Source: Gelidibacter salicanalis
GTDB taxonomy: Bacteria > Bacteroidota > Bacteroidia > Flavobacteriales > Flavobacteriaceae
DNA: 64,000 bases
Direction of reading: 5' to 3'
Assembly: GCF_007997285.1 (NCBI RefSeq)
Contig: NZ_VORX01000003.1
Location: 62,001-126,000, forward strand
Notes under the pieces: generated by a model
What the model was told of the DNA's origin: nothing
The model's input: the letters and a program-made list of their open reading frames with translations, nothing else
The model's database searches: none
In this document: one piece after another, positions 34,920 to 43,945 of the stretch
Layout: the number at the start of each line of letters is the position of its first letter
Position numbering within the stretch: the first letter of the stretch is position 1
Program-made: the position numbers and the translations under genes

Positions 34920-35675
34920 TTAATGATCCTTTTTAATTACCGTCGACGATGCTTGAGCTGTTGGTAACATCAATACATCAGCAATATTCACATGGGCGGG
35001 ACGCGATACTGCAAAGTAAATGACCTCAGCAACATCTTCAGCTTGTAAGGCTTTATAACCTTTATAGACCGTGTCTGCCACAGCATCGCCTTTAAATCGC
35101 ACTTGCGAAAATTCAGTTTCCACCAAGCCAGGATTAATGGCGCTTACTTTAATCCCAAACGGATTGAGATCAAGGCGCATCCCTTCGGTAATGGCTAAAA
35201 CCGCATGTTTGCTCGCACAATACACATTGCCTTTAGGGTATACTTCCTTCCCGGCGGAAGATCCAATATTAATGATGTGACCCGATTGACGCTCCGTCAT
35301 CTGCGGAATTATCGCTTTACTAACATACAACAACCCTTTTACATTAATATCCATCATTGCATCCCAATCATCGGTATCGCCAGTTTGGATGGGATCGAGA
35401 CCGTGGGCATTTCCGGCGTTGTTAATTAAAATATCTATGGTTTTAAAATCTTCTGCCAATGAGGCAATCGCTTTAAAAGTGGCGTCTTTGTCGCGGACAT
35501 CAAAATTTAGGACGTGCACATCAGTAGTTTTTTCGAGAGCCTTTTTGATGGCATCCAAACGTTCCTGACGGCGTCCACATAAAATTAAATTGATGCCGTG
35601 TTTGGCAAATTCATGAGCCGTAGCGCGCCCAATACCACTAGTAGCGCCCGTAATTAATGCTGTTTTTCTTTTCAT
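34920..35675 (-). CDS. Short-chain dehydrogenase/reductase (YdfG-like)
   Basis: NAD(P)-dependent oxidoreductase of 251 residues. The cofactor motif TGATSGIG lies at 9-16, NNAG follows near 89, and the catalytic Ser of GSSAG and YCASK (Tyr/Lys) are present. Arg residues after the second strand (CGRRQERL) favour NADP. The closest family type by pattern is YdfG, which oxidises serine, threonine and 3-hydroxy acids. The exact substrate is not certain. It is followed by the AlbA_2 gene. Confidence 0.9.
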   Translation of the reverse strand: MKRKTALITGATSGIGRATAHEFAKHGINLILCGRRQERLDAIKKALEKTTDVHVLNFDVRDKDATFKAIASLAEDFKTIDILINNAGNAHGLDPIQTGDTDDWDAMMDINVKGLLYVSKAIIPQMTERQSGHIINIGSSAGKEVYPKGNVYCASKHAVLAITEGMRLDLNPFGIKVSAINPGLVETEFSQVRFKGDAVADTVYKGYKALQAEDVAEVIYFAVSRPAHVNIADVLMLPTAQASSTVIKKDH

Positions 35676-35795
35676 ATAATTTTTACTCCCAAAAACAGGA
35701 ACTTTATGTATTAAATTATTATCATTTTTTATTGATTTTCAGTCCAACTGTCTAACGACAATTTCCCTTTTAAACCTCTCCTAATTACAGCTTTC

Positions 35796-35879
35796 TGTAT
35801 ACTGAATACTGAGGACTGCCAACTGAATACTGTAGCCTGAATACTGCCAACTGCCAACTGAATACTGTAGTCTGAATAC
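35796..35879. repeat. Heptanucleotide-phased repeat (CTGNNNN) between SDR and AKR genes
   Basis: Twelve consecutive 7-base units beginning CTG fill these 84 bases. Variants are CTGAATA (five times), CTGCCAA (three times), CTGTAGY (twice), and CTGTATA and CTGAGGA (once each). A larger 28-29-base block, CTGCCAA-CTGAATA-CTGTAGY-CTGAATA, occurs twice (35815-35843 and 35851-35879). The array ends just after the AKR stop codon, in the spacer downstream of that gene and upstream of the SDR. Confidence 0.88.
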
Positions 35880-35882
35880 CCA

Positions 35883-36770
35883 TCAAGGCATAACATGCCC
35901 CTGGCTAGCCACCAACATTAAAAACCAATCTTCCAACTCCAAGTCAATCGCCGCTGCTTTTACAGCATCTTCAAGTCGGGATTTAGTAGTGGTACCCACC
36001 ACTGGATAGATGTTAGCCGGGTGTTTTAAAATCCAGGCAAGCAATAAGGCATCTTCGGTAGCATTGTACTTAAGGCTCAGTTCACCCAACAGGATTTTTA
36101 TGCGTCGGGTTTGCGCTGTATCTTCTTTAAAGACATTTCCTAAAGGCGACCAGGCCATTGGGGAAATCTCCTTGATCAGCAGATGGTCCAAACTGCCATC
36201 AAACATGGCCGAATATTGGGTTAAGGAAAATTCTATCTGATTCACTTCTACAGGTACATTTTTTGAAATCAAATCCACTTGAGACGGCGTGAAATTTGAG
36301 ACGCCAAAGCTTATAATTTTCCCTTGTTGTTTTAATTTCTCGATGGCTTCCGAAATCTCATCGGGGTGCATCAACGGACTCGGCCGATGCAATAACAGTA
36401 CATCTAAATACTCCGTTTGCAAATTTTTCAAAGAGGTTTCTACTGACCAAATTATATAATCCTTATCATATCTATAATGTCCTATTTTATTCTTCCGACC
36501 CCCAGAAAGATGCTGAATGCCACACTTACTAATCAGTTGCACTGCCTCTCGATTCAATCCACTCTGAGCAAAAGCCTGCCCAAATTCAGCTTCCGTCGTG
36601 TAGCCGCCATAAATATCGGCATGATCAAATGTACTGACGCCCTGTTCTACACAAAAGTGCATCAAATCTGCCATTGCTTCAGTAGAAAGCTTTTTGCCCC
36701 AAGCTCCCCAAGTCATCGTTCCTGCTATAATTTTCGAATACTTCACACGTTTTGTTTTAGATCTATTCAT
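35883..36770 (-). CDS. Aldo/keto reductase (YdhF-like)
   Basis: NADPH-dependent oxidoreductase of 295 residues with a TIM-barrel fold. The tetrad is visible: Asp and Tyr in FDHADIYGGY, Lys in LISKCGI and His in LLLHRPSPLM. NADPH-binding segments include GVSNF and the late VVGTTTKSRL. The overall pattern matches the YdhF subfamily. Substrate unknown. It is transcribed toward the SDR gene on the same strand, separated by the heptad repeat. Confidence 0.92.
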   Translation of the reverse strand: MNRSKTKRVKYSKIIAGTMTWGAWGKKLSTEAMADLMHFCVEQGVSTFDHADIYGGYTTEAEFGQAFAQSGLNREAVQLISKCGIQHLSGGRKNKIGHYRYDKDYIIWSVETSLKNLQTEYLDVLLLHRPSPLMHPDEISEAIEKLKQQGKIISFGVSNFTPSQVDLISKNVPVEVNQIEFSLTQYSAMFDGSLDHLLIKEISPMAWSPLGNVFKEDTAQTRRIKILLGELSLKYNATEDALLLAWILKHPANIYPVVGTTTKSRLEDAVKAAAIDLELEDWFLMLVASQGHVMP

Positions 36771-37007
36771 TCAGAATATAAAAATACTTAAATCTAAAAG
36801 AGTAAGCTGATTCATGTTTAATAATTATCAAATTCGTCACTACATGGTAGGGAATAAAATTTCCTGAAGTTGGAAACTGCAGATTCTTCTAAAATTTATT
36901 GGATTAAGTGCCTGAGTGCCTGCAACATCAACTATCTTAACCGTTTACTGTAGTCCATTTCTGAAAATATTACGTACATACAATTGAACCTATAAATTAC
37001 AAATACT

Positions 37008-37811
37008 ATGAATTTTTTAAAAAAAGCAAGCTTATTAGCCCTCATCACATTTTTCTCATTTGGGTGTAGTGAAGACGACGCAGCGTCCAATGCAGAAGGA
37101 AAAGCAAAAGTTTCGATTAAATTAATGGACGCTCCTGGAGATTATGATCACGTTTATATTGACATTGTTGACGTGATGGTAAAAGTTAATGATGCCGGAG
37201 ATGGCGAAGAAGGATGGCAAAGTTTGAATGCGATTAATGCTGGGGTTTATGATCTATTAACATTAACTGGTGGCGTGAATGTGCTATTGGTGGATGACTT
37301 TGAAGTGCTTTCGGGAACCTTAAATCAGATCCGTTTAGTGTTAGGTGATGATAACACTGTAGTCATTGACGGGGAGACCTTTCCTTTAAAAACGCCAAGT
37401 GCACAACAATCAGGTTTGAAAATCAAAATTAATCAAACCTTATTGCCAAACATGGCTTACACATTCCTTTTAGATTTTGATGTTGACAAATCAATTGTTG
37501 TCGCCGGGAATTCCGGCAATATCAACTTAAAACCAGTGATAAGAGCAAGTGCGGAAGCAAGCACCGGAACAATTTCAGGCAGTGTATTACCAATGGGTAT
37601 GCAAACCGAAATTACCGCAAGTAAAGGCACTGATACAATTACGACGTATACAAACGGAGAAGGAAAGTTCTTATTAGTAGGATTAAACCCGGGTAATTAC
37701 AAGATTACCTTAGCGCCTGACCCTAAATCAGATTTATTACCAACAATATTAAACGATATTAAAGTAACGGCAGAAAGTAATACCGACCTCGGCATCATTA
37801 CGATTAATTAA
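37008..37811 (+). CDS. DUF4382 surface lipoprotein with carboxypeptidase-regulatory-like tail
   Basis: Lipoprotein of 267 residues. Lipobox FGCSEDDAAS (Cys20) is followed by an acidic stretch like the Bacteroidota lipoprotein export signal, so the protein may sit on the cell surface. DUF4382 covers about 34-185 (VSIKLMDAPGDYDHVYIDIVDV, then LLTLTGGVN). A beta-sandwich of the carboxypeptidase-regulatory type (about 190-265) follows, with GKFLLVGLNPGNYKITL. Ligand and role are unknown. It is a single gene with a strong terminator at 37836-37871. Confidence 0.87.
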   Translation: MNFLKKASLLALITFFSFGCSEDDAASNAEGKAKVSIKLMDAPGDYDHVYIDIVDVMVKVNDAGDGEEGWQSLNAINAGVYDLLTLTGGVNVLLVDDFEVLSGTLNQIRLVLGDDNTVVIDGETFPLKTPSAQQSGLKIKINQTLLPNMAYTFLLDFDVDKSIVVAGNSGNINLKPVIRASAEASTGTISGSVLPMGMQTEITASKGTDTITTYTNGEGKFLLVGLNPGNYKITLAPDPKSDLLPTILNDIKVTAESNTDLGIITIN

Positions 37812-37835
37812 GCTTTATTTCATAAAAATGTATTA

Positions 37836-37871
37836 AAAGAGCAACACCAATGGTGTTGCTCTTTGTTTTTT
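37836..37871 (+). terminator. Intrinsic terminator after DUF4382 gene
   Basis: A 13-bp perfect stem (AAAGAGCAACACC at 37836-37848 with GGTGTTGCTCTTT at 37852-37864), a 3-base loop and a T-rich tail. Confidence 0.9.
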
Positions 37872-37962
37872 AACCAATTATTAACAGCAATCCACTAAAA
37901 ATTTTAACAATTTGCAGACCTCAAAAACCCAGACCCTATTTCAGGTTAAATAAATTTCTAAT

Positions 37963-38961
37963 ATGATGGAAGACACAGTTGATATCAAAAGCATTAACGA
38001 GAAAATTGAAAGAGAGAGTGCCTTTGTTGATTTGCTTACTTTTGAGATGAATAAGGTCATTGTAGGCCAAAAATATATGATTGAACGCTTACTAATTGGA
38101 CTCTTAGGACAAGGACATATATTGTTGGAAGGAGTCCCTGGTTTGGCAAAAACGCTCGCCATTAACACCCTGTCCCAAGCTATTGAATCGAGTTTTAGCA
38201 GGATACAATTTACACCAGATTTATTACCTGCTGATGTGGTGGGTACGCTGATCTACAATATGAAAGTGAATGATTTCACCATTAAAAAAGGTCCAATTTT
38301 CGCAAATTTTGTCTTAGCCGATGAGATTAACCGAGCGCCAGCTAAAGTGCAATCGGCATTATTGGAGGCCATGCAGGAAAAACAAGTAACTATTGGAGAT
38401 GAAACTTTTAAATTAGACCGACCATTTTTGGTGATGGCTACCCAAAACCCTATTGAGCAAGAAGGAACCTATCCGCTTCCTGAAGCACAAGTGGATCGTT
38501 TTATGCTGAAAACGGTTATTGATTATCCAAAAATAGACGAAGAGCAACTCATTATGCGTAATAATATGAAAGGCGCTTATGAGAAAGTTAATGCTGTCGT
38601 TTCTGTAGAACAAATTTTAAGAGCACAGCAAACCGTTCGAGAAGTGTATATGGACGAGAAAATTGAAAAATACATTCTCGATATCATCTTCGCCACTCGT
38701 TTTCCTGAAAAATATAAACTAGCCGATTTAAAACCGTTAATCTCGTTTGGCGCTTCGCCTCGTGGAAGTATCAATTTAGCGGTTGCTGCAAAATGTTACG
38801 CCTTTATTAAGCGTCGTGGCTACGTGATTCCTGAAGATGTCCGCGCCGTTGTTCACGATGTGTTACGTCATAGAGTGGGGATTACTTACGAAGCGGAAGC
38901 AGAAAACATCACGTCAGTTGATATCATCAACAAAATCATTAATGAAATTGAAGTACCATAA
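37963..38961 (+). CDS. MoxR-family AAA+ ATPase
   Basis: AAA+ chaperone-like ATPase of 332 residues and the first gene of the bat operon. Walker A is GVPGLAKT (57-64), Walker B is in VLADEINRAP (about 120-128), and sensor 1 is in MATQNPIEQEGTYPLPEAQVD. MoxR ATPases usually work with VWA-domain proteins, and two of these (BatA, BatB) follow. Two adjacent ATGs (37963, 37966) are possible starts. A 107-base gap containing 7-base-phased repeats separates it from the DUF58 gene. Confidence 0.94.
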   Translation: MMEDTVDIKSINEKIERESAFVDLLTFEMNKVIVGQKYMIERLLIGLLGQGHILLEGVPGLAKTLAINTLSQAIESSFSRIQFTPDLLPADVVGTLIYNMKVNDFTIKKGPIFANFVLADEINRAPAKVQSALLEAMQEKQVTIGDETFKLDRPFLVMATQNPIEQEGTYPLPEAQVDRFMLKTVIDYPKIDEEQLIMRNNMKGAYEKVNAVVSVEQILRAQQTVREVYMDEKIEKYILDIIFATRFPEKYKLADLKPLISFGASPRGSINLAVAAKCYAFIKRRGYVIPEDVRAVVHDVLRHRVGITYEAEAENITSVDIINKIINEIEVP

Positions 38962-38971
38962 ATAAAGTCCA

Positions 38972-39064
38972 CAGTGAGCAGTAAGCAGTGGGCAGTAACC
39001 CGTCCAACTAAATTCTGAACATATAGCGACTGAAACCTGAAGACTGCCAACTGCAGACTCAATA
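38972..39064. repeat. Two heptad-phased repeat blocks between moxR and DUF58 gene
   Basis: 38972-38999 holds four 7-base units of the form CAGTNNN (CAGTGAG, CAGTAAG, CAGTGGG, CAGTAAC). 39030-39064 holds five units of the form CTGNNNN or a close variant (CTGAAAC, CTGAAGA, CTGCCAA, CTGCAGA, CTCAATA), the same unit type as at 35796-35879. Both blocks are exactly in 7-base phase. Confidence 0.8.
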
Positions 39065-39068
39065 AAAA

Positions 39069-39935
39069 ATGGATACAAAAGAGCTTTTAAAGAAAGTACG
39101 TAAAATAGAGATTAAGACGCGGCGCTTGTCTGACCATATCTTTGGTGGAGAATACCATTCCACTTTTAAAGGTAGAGGGATGACCTTTAGCGAGGTGCGT
39201 CAGTATCAATATGGTGACGATGTACGGAATATTGATTGGAACGTGACGGCACGTTACAATGAACCGCACATTAAAGTATTTGAGGAAGAACGCGAGTTGA
39301 CCATGATGCTGATGGTCGATATTTCGGGTTCAGAATGGTTTGGTACAGAACAGCAATTTAAAAACGAAATTATTACTGAAATTGCGGCAACCTTAGCATT
39401 TTCAGCTACTCAAAATAACGATAAAATTGGTTTAATTTTGTTTACGGATACTATCGAATTGTATATCCCGCCAAAAAAAGGCAGATTTCATGTGTTGCGT
39501 ATCATCAGAGAATTGATTGAGTTTAAACCCAAAAGTAAAAAAACGGATATCACTCAAGCCTTGCAATTTTTATCCGGAGTGATGAAAAAGAAGGCCATTG
39601 TATTCCTTCTATCTGATTTTATTGCGGATGATTATAAGCAAACCCTAAAAATTGCCGCCAACAAACACGATATTACGGGGATTAGAGTGTATGATAAACG
39701 CGAAGAAAGCATCCCTAATTTAGGCATGGTGCAAATGCAAGATGAAGAAACTGGCGAGTATATGTTGGTCAATACGGCTTCTAAAAGAATTAGAACAGAT
39801 TATAGCAAATACCACCTTGAACGCGTCAGCTATTTTAAGGACACTTTTTCAAAATCAGGTGCTGGTACTATTGATTGTCGGGTAGATGAGAGTTATGTCA
39901 CCAAATTATTAGGCTATTTTAAACGCAGAGAGTAA
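39069..39935 (+). CDS. DUF58 domain-containing protein
   Basis: Cytoplasmic or membrane-associated protein of 288 residues with the DUF58 hallmark QYGDDVRNIDWNVTARYNEPHIKVFEEERE (split here as QYGDDVRNIDWN and ARYNEPHIKVFEEERE, about 47-77). A VWA-like fold follows with the modified metal site VDISGSEW. DUF58 genes nearly always sit next to moxR, as here, and probably form the adaptor between the ATPase and the membrane VWA proteins. Part of the bat operon. Confidence 0.93.
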   Translation: MDTKELLKKVRKIEIKTRRLSDHIFGGEYHSTFKGRGMTFSEVRQYQYGDDVRNIDWNVTARYNEPHIKVFEEERELTMMLMVDISGSEWFGTEQQFKNEIITEIAATLAFSATQNNDKIGLILFTDTIELYIPPKKGRFHVLRIIRELIEFKPKSKKTDITQALQFLSGVMKKKAIVFLLSDFIADDYKQTLKIAANKHDITGIRVYDKREESIPNLGMVQMQDEETGEYMLVNTASKRIRTDYSKYHLERVSYFKDTFSKSGAGTIDCRVDESYVTKLLGYFKRRE

Positions 39936-39936
39936 C

Positions 39937-39964
39937 GAGTTACGAATTATGAATTACGATTTTC
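39937..39964. repeat. Heptad-phased repeat spanning the start of the BatD-like gene
   Basis: Four consecutive 7-base units (GAGTTAC, GAATTAT, GAATTAC, GATTTTC) begin directly after the DUF58 stop codon. The ATG used by the next gene (39949) arises across the second and third units. Confidence 0.7.
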
Positions 39965-41607
39965 GACATATAACCTACAACACCTCTCGCTTCAAGCTCC
40001 GCGCTTCAAGCGTTCTTTCTATTTTCTTTTTTATCATCTCTTTCTTCTCTTTCGGTCAAGTCAAAACTTCCATTGACACCCCAAAAATTAAAATCGGTGA
40101 GCAAATTACTTATCAAATTGAGGTGGAAGCAGACACTACAGATCTGGTGGTGTTCCCTGAAGGACAAACATTTTCGCCTTTGGAAATGATTGAATCGTAC
40201 CAAGTAGACACCACAAAAAACAGTGCCAAATACAATTTGATCAAAAAATATGGACTAACCCAATTCGATTCTGGCAGTTATACCATCCCTAGGCAAAAAA
40301 TCATCATTGGAACTAAAGAGTATTTTACAGATTCTTTAAAAGTTGAGGTCAATAATATCCTTGTCGATTCCACAAAACAAGGCTTATACGATATTAAACC
40401 ATTTATAGAAGTTCAAAAAAGCAGTAGCGACTGGTGGAAAACTGCACTGATTGTGTTAGCCGTCCTTGCGCTTATTGCCTTCCTAATGTATTGGTTTATT
40501 TGGCGTAAAAAACCTTTGACCGAAGAAGAAGAAATTGCGTTATTGCCACCTTATGAACGCGCCAAACTCGCCCTCAAAAAGTTGGATGAAACTGACTATT
40601 TACAACAATCAGAACTGAAGGGCTATTATTCAGAATTGACCTTTATCATCAGACGTTATCTCGATGAAAAAGTCTACGATCGCGCTTTAGAAAGCACGAC
40701 AGACGAATTGGTGCATCGCTTAAATTTATTAAAAGATGGCAACCAAATAGAACTTAGTAAAGAAGACATCAGAAATATTGAAACCATTCTTAAACGCGCG
40801 GATTTAGTGAAATTTGCGAAATCTGCTCCTGATGTTGAATTGGCAAAAATTGATAGAAACACCATTGATTTAGAAATTGACAATGTCAAGCAAGCCTTGC
40901 CAGAACCAACCGAAGAAGAAAAATTACTAGATCAGCAATACAAGGAAGAACAAGCGCGTAAGAAACAACGTCGTAAAATCATCATCACCGTTGCATTATC
41001 TCTGTTTTTAATCCTTGCCACCTTTATTGGATTCTCCATAAAATATGGTTTTGATTATGTGAAGGACACCATTATTGGTAACGATAGTAAAGAGTTGCTG
41101 GAAGGCGATTGGGTAATGAGCGAATATGGTGTGCCACCAATTTACATCTCAACACCTGCGGTTTTAGAGCGTGTAGAAGGAAAAGCAATTGACTCTATTT
41201 CCAAAGTAGCGGAAACCACCATGTTTAGCTATGGCACCCTATTAGGCTCCGTTAATATTGTGGTTAGCACCTCAAAACTCAACATTCCTGATAGCACCTC
41301 AGTCGATTTAAATCTTGCTGTAAATGGCGCTTTAGAAATGTTCGAGAAAAATAATGTTAGGGATATTTTGGTAAAGCGTGAGCAATTTATCACTCCTAAT
41401 GCTGCTGAAGGCTTAAAGGTGTATGGTTCTGCGTCCTTCCCGACACCACTTACTGATCAATTTAGAAAAGGAAATTACGTATTATTAGCCTTTACGGCGA
41501 AAAATATATTGCAACAAATAATCTTAGTTTGGGATGCAGAAGATCAGTATGCAGATGACATTATGGAGCGGGTCTTAAATTCAGTTGAACTCAAAAAAGA
41601 AGAATGA
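39949..41607 (+). CDS. BatD-like membrane protein of the bat operon
   Basis: A protein of 552 residues: signal-like hydrophobic segment at about 22-36 (ending FFSFGQ), a beta-rich periplasmic domain resembling the start of BatD (IDTPKIKIGEQITYQIEVEAD), a transmembrane helix at about 162-184, a charged Lys/Glu region, and a second transmembrane helix near 345-365 with a further domain after it. The first ~21 residues are unusually polar and basic because the start codon lies within 7-base repeats; no better start is seen. The gene overlaps batA by 4 bases. It is a common member of flavobacterial bat operons between the DUF58 and batA genes. Confidence 0.82.
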   Translation: MNYDFRHITYNTSRFKLRASSVLSIFFFIISFFSFGQVKTSIDTPKIKIGEQITYQIEVEADTTDLVVFPEGQTFSPLEMIESYQVDTTKNSAKYNLIKKYGLTQFDSGSYTIPRQKIIIGTKEYFTDSLKVEVNNILVDSTKQGLYDIKPFIEVQKSSSDWWKTALIVLAVLALIAFLMYWFIWRKKPLTEEEEIALLPPYERAKLALKKLDETDYLQQSELKGYYSELTFIIRRYLDEKVYDRALESTTDELVHRLNLLKDGNQIELSKEDIRNIETILKRADLVKFAKSAPDVELAKIDRNTIDLEIDNVKQALPEPTEEEKLLDQQYKEEQARKKQRRKIIITVALSLFLILATFIGFSIKYGFDYVKDTIIGNDSKELLEGDWVMSEYGVPPIYISTPAVLERVEGKAIDSISKVAETTMFSYGTLLGSVNIVVSTSKLNIPDSTSVDLNLAVNGALEMFEKNNVRDILVKREQFITPNAAEGLKVYGSASFPTPLTDQFRKGNYVLLAFTAKNILQQIILVWDAEDQYADDIMERVLNSVELKKEE

Positions 41608-42611
41608 TGCTGGAAGGAATCGAATTTTTAAATAAAGAATTTTTCTGGTTGTTTCTCCTCCTACCGTTGCTCATGTTGTGGTATGTATTGAAACACAACA
41701 AGCAGACGGCTGAACTTAAAATGTCAACCATAAAGGGGTTTAAAATAACGCCATCTCGCTTGACTAAAGCAAAGCATGTCCTATTTGTGTTGCGCCTATT
41801 GGCCCTCGCTTTAATTATTACGGCGTTAGCCCGCCCAAGAACGGTAGATGTATCTACGAAAACAAAAACCACCAGAGGGATTGATATTGTCATCGCTATT
41901 GACGTATCGGCAAGTATGTTGGCCAAAGATTTACTACCAAACCGACTAGAAGCGCTTAAAAAGGTGGCTTCAGAGTTTATCAAGGGCAGACCAAATGACC
42001 GCATCGGGATTGTAGAATACGCTGGAGAGAGCTATACCAAAACGCCAATTACCAGTGATAAAGCCATTGTGTTGCGTGCCCTCAATGAGATTAAATACAA
42101 TACCATAATTGAAGGCGGTACGGCCATTGGTTCTGGCTTAGCAACATCGGTTAACCGTATTAAAGACAGTAAGGCAAAAAGTAAAGTGATTATTTTATTA
42201 ACGGATGGGGTTAATAACGCCGGATTTATAGATCCTAAAATTGCTAGCGAATTAGCAGTAGAATACGATATTAAAGTCTATACCATCGGGATTGGCACTA
42301 ACGGAACTGCTCTCTCTCCGATTGGCATTTTACCTAATGGACAATTCCAATACGGACGCCAACAAGTAGAGATTGATGAGGCCTTATTAAAAGACATCTC
42401 CAAGGTGACCGGGGGTAAATATTTTAGAGCGGATAACAATAAAAAACTGGCCGCTATTTATGATGAAATCAACAAATTGGAGAAAACAGATGTTGAGGAA
42501 TTCAAATATTACAATTACGAAGAAAAATACCGTCCACTAGTACTATTAGCTTTTGGATTATTACTGATTGAATTTTTATTACGATCAACGGTATTTAGAA
42601 GTTTTAATTAG
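41604..42611 (+). CDS. batA: BatA, VWA-domain membrane protein
   Basis: Inner-membrane protein of 335 residues with two N-terminal helices (about 12-29 and 60-77), a VWA domain (about 94-290) and a C-terminal helix (about 310-330). The MIDAS motif is complete: DVSAS (Asp100, Ser102, Ser104), a Thr in the GGTAIGSG segment and Asp in LLTDGVNNAG, so a divalent metal should bind. Homologous genes in Bacteroides are the aerotolerance (bat) genes. It begins in the overlap ATGATG with the previous gene. Confidence 0.93.
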   Translation: MMLEGIEFLNKEFFWLFLLLPLLMLWYVLKHNKQTAELKMSTIKGFKITPSRLTKAKHVLFVLRLLALALIITALARPRTVDVSTKTKTTRGIDIVIAIDVSASMLAKDLLPNRLEALKKVASEFIKGRPNDRIGIVEYAGESYTKTPITSDKAIVLRALNEIKYNTIIEGGTAIGSGLATSVNRIKDSKAKSKVIILLTDGVNNAGFIDPKIASELAVEYDIKVYTIGIGTNGTALSPIGILPNGQFQYGRQQVEIDEALLKDISKVTGGKYFRADNNKKLAAIYDEINKLEKTDVEEFKYYNYEEKYRPLVLLAFGLLLIEFLLRSTVFRSFN

Positions 42612-42628
42612 AATTTAATAATAGCGAA

Positions 42629-42642
42629 CTGAAGACTGAACA
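42629..42642. repeat. Two heptad units before batB
   Basis: CTGAAGA (42629-42635) and CTGAACA (42636-42642) abut the batB ATG and match the unit type of the larger arrays. The preceding TAGCGAA also resembles the sequence before the units at 39030. Confidence 0.55.
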
Positions 42643-43677
42643 ATGCAATTAGAAGAAAACATATGGTTTTGGGGATTAATGGTGATACCGTTGGTCATTA
42701 TTGTGTTTTTACTTTTACAGGTTTGGAAGCGTCGGGTGCAGCGCAAATTCGCGAGCAAACCCTTACTGAGACGATTAAGTCCTGACACGTCTCTCTTTAA
42801 ATCTATTTTGAAAGTGGTCGTACTTTCGCTTGCGTTTGCATGTTTGGTCATGGCGCTAGTCAATCCTAAATTAGGCACAAAGCTCGAAACGGTAAAACGC
42901 GAAGGTGTCGATATTGTTTTCGCCATTGACGTGTCTAAAAGTATGTTGGCGGAAGATATTGCGCCCAATCGTTTGGAAAAATCGAAACAATTGGTCACGC
43001 AAATCATTAATAATTTAGCTAGTGATCGTGTGGGCATTATCGCCTACGCCGGCAAAGCATTTCCGCAATTGCCCATTACCACCGATTATGCAGCGGCCAA
43101 AATGTTCCTGCAGAGCATGAATACGGATATGCTGTCTTCGCAAGGCACCGCCATCCATGAAGCAATTGACCTTTCTAAAACCTATTTTGATGAAGACCAA
43201 GACACCAACCGTGTCCTGATCATCATTTCTGATGGCGAAGATCATGGCACTTTAGCAACTGAGGCAGCACAAGAAGCGCATGAAGCAGGTATTCGGATTT
43301 TCACTATAGGCGTTGGAGACGTGAAGGGCGGTCCCATTCCCGAGAAACGGAATGGCAGGATTGTCAACTATAAAAAAGATCGCAATGGCCAAACCGTCGT
43401 TACCCGTTTAGATGAAAGCACTCTACAAAACATTGCCGCTGAAGCAAACGGATCTTACATTAACGGCAGAAACACTGCAGAGGTGGTGGAACATATCAGA
43501 GATATTTTAAACCGAATGGATAAAACAGAATTTGAAGCCAAACAATTTGCGGATTTTGAGTCGCAGTATCAATGGTTTCTGGCGGCGGCTTTATTCTTTT
43601 TATTGATTGATGTCTTATTGTTAGAACGACGCACCTCGTGGTTAAAACGCCTGAATTTATTCAATGAAGATTTTTAA
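42643..43677 (+). CDS. batB: BatB, VWA-domain membrane protein
   Basis: A protein of 344 residues built like BatA: helices at about 8-26 and 55-74, a VWA domain at about 88-300 with MIDAS DVSKS (Asp96, Ser98, Ser100) and ISDGEDHG, and a C-terminal helix near 310-330. BatA and BatB probably form a heteromeric VWA complex acted on by the MoxR ATPase. The start at 42643 opens MQLEENIWFWGLM. A 268-base gap separates it from the start of batC. Confidence 0.93.
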   Translation: MQLEENIWFWGLMVIPLVIIVFLLLQVWKRRVQRKFASKPLLRRLSPDTSLFKSILKVVVLSLAFACLVMALVNPKLGTKLETVKREGVDIVFAIDVSKSMLAEDIAPNRLEKSKQLVTQIINNLASDRVGIIAYAGKAFPQLPITTDYAAAKMFLQSMNTDMLSSQGTAIHEAIDLSKTYFDEDQDTNRVLIIISDGEDHGTLATEAAQEAHEAGIRIFTIGVGDVKGGPIPEKRNGRIVNYKKDRNGQTVVTRLDESTLQNIAAEANGSYINGRNTAEVVEHIRDILNRMDKTEFEAKQFADFESQYQWFLAAALFFLLIDVLLLERRTSWLKRLNLFNEDF

Positions 43678-43945
43678 TCGCTTGTTAGCAATGTTATGAT
43701 GGCCTAAACGCGACTTGAAAGCTAACTGATTAATAATCATCATAAAACCGCTGTTTACGGTTAAAAGACTGTTAAAGATGGCGTTCCAAACATATTTTAA
43801 GAAAACATTATCACCTTGATAGCTATAGTTTTTTTAGATTTATGCACTGTTTTAAGCTTGTGGCAATTAAACTAATATGTTCATGTGAATTGAGCCGTTG
43901 ATGGGCATCCATCAGACGTTAAAAAACGCTCATTATGTTATAGAG

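Noticed and set aside
35796-39064. Minisatellites read as coding frames or CRISPR
   Set aside because: The 7-base periodicity without unique spacers and the lack of an open frame exclude both.
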